Positions 6,399-8,079 of a stretch of DNA of 8,079 nucleotides are shown here, piece by piece (position 1 is the stretch's first letter; every line of letters begins with the position of its first letter). The DNA comes from Promicromonosporaceae bacterium (GTDB lineage Bacteria; Actinomycetota; Actinomycetes; Actinomycetales; Cellulomonadaceae). The stretch lies in NCBI GenBank assembly GCA_009782865.1, contig WRIF01000053.1, positions 1-8,079 of the forward strand. Reading direction: 5' to 3'. A program made the translations under genes and the position numbers. Under the pieces are notes generated by a model, which worked only from the letters and a program-made list of their open reading frames with translations, had not been told where the DNA came from and did no database searches.

Positions 6399-6722
6399 AT
6401 GATGCCTCGCAACACGCCGCTTGATCCCGAGCTCGCCCGCGCCTTGGCCGAACGGCTCAAGCAACTGCGGTGGGAGTCGGGGCTCACCCAGGAGGAGGTG
6501 GCCCACAACGCTGGGCTGTCCCGGGTGATGCTGCAGAACTACGAGCGCGGCTTCTCGGACCGCGAACGAAAGACCCCCGCCAACCCCTCGCTGGGTACGC
6601 TGGTCGACCTCGCATGGGCACTGGACGTCGACGTCAAGACACTCCTGGCGGACCTGCCCCTTAAGCACACGTCGGCGGCCCTGCCCAACCCCAAGCGCAA
6701 GACCACGAGCGGCGCGAGGTAG
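6399..6722 (+). CDS. XRE-family helix-turn-helix regulator of the R-M cassette
   Basis: 107 residues. The HTH-3 / Cro-C1 domain spans about residues 14-86: [20 protein letters not shown] (17-36), turn HNAGLS, recognition helix [11 protein letters not shown] (41-51), then [20 protein letters not shown] (62-81). Residues 89-107 form a short basic tail ([11 protein letters not shown]). This resembles R-M controller (C) proteins and phage repressors, though it is longer than the roughly 80 residues usual for C proteins. It is divergent from the two R-M genes with 50 bp between starts, and three related dyads lie in and beside that gap. The likely job is autoregulation and delaying or limiting R-M expression; that is inference from context. 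The start is ATG 6399 or ATG 6402 (MMPRN), since an in-frame stop at 6387 excludes anything longer. No clear Shine-Dalgarno precedes it. It could instead be an unrelated repressor, but position and operators argue for cassette control. Confidence 0.85.
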   Translation: MMPRNTPLDPELARALAERLKQLRWESGLTQEEVAHNAGLSRVMLQNYERGFSDRERKTPANPSLGTLVDLAWALDVDVKTLLADLPLKHTSAALPNPKRKTTSGAR

Positions 6723-6742
6723 CCGGCGCCGCAGCCTGAGAC

Positions 6743-6801
6743 GAACCTGGGTTCACTCGGGCGTCGAGATCACGGGCGCGCGGGAGGGCTTCGGGCAGAA
6801 T
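6743..6801 (+). promoter_or_regulatory. coaA upstream region: small inverted repeat and weak -10 candidate
   Basis: GAACC (6743-6747) and GGTTC (6750-6754) form a perfect 5-bp inverted repeat around TG. CAGAAT (6796-6801) is a poor -10 match that ends 6 nt before the GTG at 6808 and could drive a leaderless transcript. No strong terminator is seen after the XRE gene, so read-through into coaA is possible. Little weight should be placed on either site. Confidence 0.2.
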
Positions 6802-6807
6802 GGGGGC

Positions 6808-7797
6808 GTGGACATCCCCACCGCCCGCCCGGCCGCCCCAGCCTCCTCGGCCAACCCAGCCGGCCCGGCCAGCCACTACGTTGACCTCGACCGCTCCGCC
6901 TGGCAGCGCCTCTCGTCGTCTACTCCCCTACCGCTCACGGACGACGACGTGCGGCGCCTGCGCGGCCTCGGTGACCCGATGGACCTGGCCGAGGTGGATG
7001 CCATCTACCGGCCACTGTCCCGGCTACTAAACCTGTACGTGGCGGCCTCCCAGTCGCTGCACTCGGCAACCAGCACGTTTCTGCACGAGATCGCCCCCCG
7101 CACGCCCTACGTCATCGGCGTGTCCGGGTCGGTGGCGGTCGGCAAGTCGACCGTCGCCCGCATCCTGCCCGAGCTGATGGCCCGCTGGCCCGACACCCCA
7201 CACGTCGAGCTGGTGACCACCGACGGCTTCCTGCTGCCCAACGCCGAGTTGACCAAGCGCAGAATCTTTGACCGCAAGGGCTTTCCCGAGAGCTATGACC
7301 GCAAGGCCCTGATCGAGTTTGTGCGTGCGGTGAAGTCCGGCCAGCCGGAGGTGACGGCCCCTGTCTACTCCCACGTCACCTACGACATCATGCCCGGCGA
7401 GCAGACGGTGGTCCGCAAGCCCGATGTGCTGATCGTCGAGGGCATCAACGTGCTCCAGCCCGGCCAGCCGCTCATCGACGGCGGCCCCTCGGTGTCGGTC
7501 AGCGACTTCTTCGACTTCTCGATCTACGTCGATGCCGCCACCGCCGACATCAAACGCTGGTACATCGAGCGCTTCCTCGCCCTGCGAGCCACCGCCTTCG
7601 CCAAGCCCGACTCCTACTTCCGCCGGTATGCCGCCCTCTCCGATGAGCAGGCCGTGGCGCAGGCCAGCGAGATCTGGGAGGCGATCAACGCCCCCAACCT
7701 GGAGGAGAACATCCGTCCGACGCGCGGGCGCGCCACGCTCGTGCTCTCCAAGGGGGCAGACCACTCGCTGCGGCGGGTGCGGCTGCGCAAGTTGTAG
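6808..7797 (+). CDS. coaA: Type I pantothenate kinase
   Basis: ATP-dependent phosphorylation of pantothenate to 4'-phosphopantothenate, the first and usually rate-controlling step of CoA synthesis, cytoplasmic. 329 residues; the family is usually about 310-316. The extra length is a Pro/Ala-rich N-terminus (1-22) before YVDLDRSAW. Visible motifs are the P-loop [12 protein letters not shown] (104-115, K113), [10 protein letters not shown] (136-145, D139 as the likely catalytic acid), RKGFPESYD (156-164), [10 protein letters not shown] (185-194, H189), [12 protein letters not shown] (206-217) and [10 protein letters not shown] (234-243). These are the type I (P-loop, CoA-feedback) signatures, unlike type III CoaX. 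GTG 6808 is the outermost supported start; a shorter start would remove only the low-complexity head. It follows the XRE gene by 85 bp on the same strand and is convergent with glmM. Identity is very sure; the start is moderately sure. Confidence 0.95.
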   Translation: MDIPTARPAAPASSANPAGPASHYVDLDRSAWQRLSSSTPLPLTDDDVRRLRGLGDPMDLAEVDAIYRPLSRLLNLYVAASQSLHSATSTFLHEIAPRTPYVIGVSGSVAVGKSTVARILPELMARWPDTPHVELVTTDGFLLPNAELTKRRIFDRKGFPESYDRKALIEFVRAVKSGQPEVTAPVYSHVTYDIMPGEQTVVRKPDVLIVEGINVLQPGQPLIDGGPSVSVSDFFDFSIYVDAATADIKRWYIERFLALRATAFAKPDSYFRRYAALSDEQAVAQASEIWEAINAPNLEENIRPTRGRATLVLSKGADHSLRRVRLRKL

Positions 7798-7827
7798 GCG
7801 TCCAGCCACATTGCCGCATCTTCACAG

Positions 7828-7856
7828 GTCGCGCAGGGCGCTCCCTCGCGTGCGAC
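7828..7856. terminator. GC-rich hairpin between convergent coaA and glmM
   Basis: GTCGC (7828-7832) pairs with GCGAC (7852-7856), and AGGG (7835-7838) pairs with CCCT (7843-7846) around a 4-nt loop, with an asymmetric internal bulge between. It lies in the 68-bp gap between two converging stop codons, where a bidirectional terminator is expected. There is no T-run, but actinobacterial terminators often lack one. Folding energy was not computed. Confidence 0.35.
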
Positions 7857-7865
7857 GCGGTGTCG

Positions 7866-8079
7866 CTACAGGGCCAGGCGTTCCTTGACCACCTGAGCGA
7901 GGGTCTCGGCCACCCCGTCGGCCTGCCGCTGGGTGGCGGCCTCGACCATCACCCGCACCATCGGTTCGGTGCCCGAGGCGCGCAGCAGCACCCGGCCCGT
8001 CTCCCCGAGCAGGGCCTCGGCGGCGGTGACGGCGGCGGAGATCGTTTCGTAGTCGCGCATTTCGCCGACGAGGATGACG
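7866..8079 (-). CDS. glmM: Phosphoglucosamine mutase, C-terminal 70 residues (gene runs off the right edge)
   Basis: GlmM interconverts glucosamine-6-phosphate and glucosamine-1-phosphate on the route to UDP-GlcNAc for peptidoglycan. Only the C-terminal domain is visible. It contains [20 protein letters not shown], whose R-A-S-G-T-E-P loop is the phosphate-binding signature of alpha-D-phosphohexomutases. The ending VVKERLAL is typical of actinobacterial GlmM. The catalytic phosphoserine, metal-binding and sugar-binding loops lie upstream, outside the window. The methionine codon at 8060 is internal, since the frame stays open to the edge. It is convergent with coaA. Other hexomutases share the loop, but the ending and the coaA neighbour favour GlmM. 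Confidence 0.88.
   Translation of the reverse strand, partial: VILVGEMRDYETISAAVTAAEALLGETGRVLLRASGTEPMVRVMVEAATQRQADGVAETLAQVVKERLAL

Noticed and set aside
6800..6802. ATG at 6800 as the coaA start
   Set aside because: It is out of frame with the pantothenate kinase reading frame; GTG 6808 is in frame.
1285..6807. Transposon or integrative element carrying the cassette
   Set aside because: I looked for terminal inverted repeats, matching direct repeats at both edges, and integrase, transposase or tRNA sequences, and found none inside the window.
7027..7809. 260-codon open frame antisense to coaA
   Set aside because: coaA has all type I pantothenate kinase motifs on the plus strand; the antisense frame is repetitive and matches nothing known.
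1..8079. CRISPR arrays, tRNA, rRNA or riboswitches
   Set aside because: No regularly spaced repeats, cloverleaf-like sequences or recognisable riboswitch cores were seen on either strand.

Overview
The window is high-GC DNA, about 70% in the flanking genes by eye, with a GTG start, candidate leaderless starts and the gene set nnrD, coaA, glmM and an F420-type luciferase-like oxidoreductase. This points to an actinobacterium. The genus cannot be read from the sequence. A Propionibacteriaceae-like or related lineage is a guess, not a result.

Layout. Positions 1-239 (minus) hold the 5' part of an NAD(P)H-hydrate dehydratase gene that leaves the window. Positions 274-1284 (plus) are an LLM-class F420-dependent oxidoreductase, divergent from nnrD across a 34-bp gap. 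Positions 1391-6722 form a restriction-modification (R-M) type cassette. It has a 1414-residue fusion protein (1391-5635, minus) with a GIY-YIG/T5orf172-like N-terminus, an SF2 helicase motor, a helical coupler, a gamma-class N6-adenine methyltransferase core and a likely target-recognition domain. A 238-residue methyltransferase-like partner (5632-6348, minus) lies directly upstream and overlaps it by 4 bp. A divergent 107-residue XRE repressor-like gene (6399-6722, plus) follows. Positions 6808-7797 (plus) are type I pantothenate kinase (coaA). Positions 7866-8079 (minus) are the 3' end of phosphoglucosamine mutase (glmM), convergent with coaA.

How it fits together. The flanking genes are housekeeping (NAD(P)HX repair, CoA synthesis, cell-wall precursor synthesis). 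In many actinobacteria, as I recall, glmM, coaA, glmS, acpS and nnrD lie close together. Here the R-M-like cassette, plus the LLM gene, sits between coaA and nnrD where glmS/acpS might be expected. The cassette looks like a self-contained defence unit: regulator, small methyltransferase-like protein, and one large polypeptide that could recognise, methylate, translocate and cut DNA. The 50-bp divergent region carries three dyads with the same AAG-N4-CTT core, centred at 6328.5, 6359.5 and 6377.5. They are good candidates for operators of the XRE protein controlling both directions.

The most interesting points are the nuclease domain type, the small partner with a canonical SAM-binding motif but no NPPY catalytic motif, the large protein with NPPY but a degenerate SAM motif, and the operator array. 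I recall the motif blocks of the large protein from widespread, automatically annotated homologues, so the family is probably known by sequence. I am not aware of a characterised mechanism.
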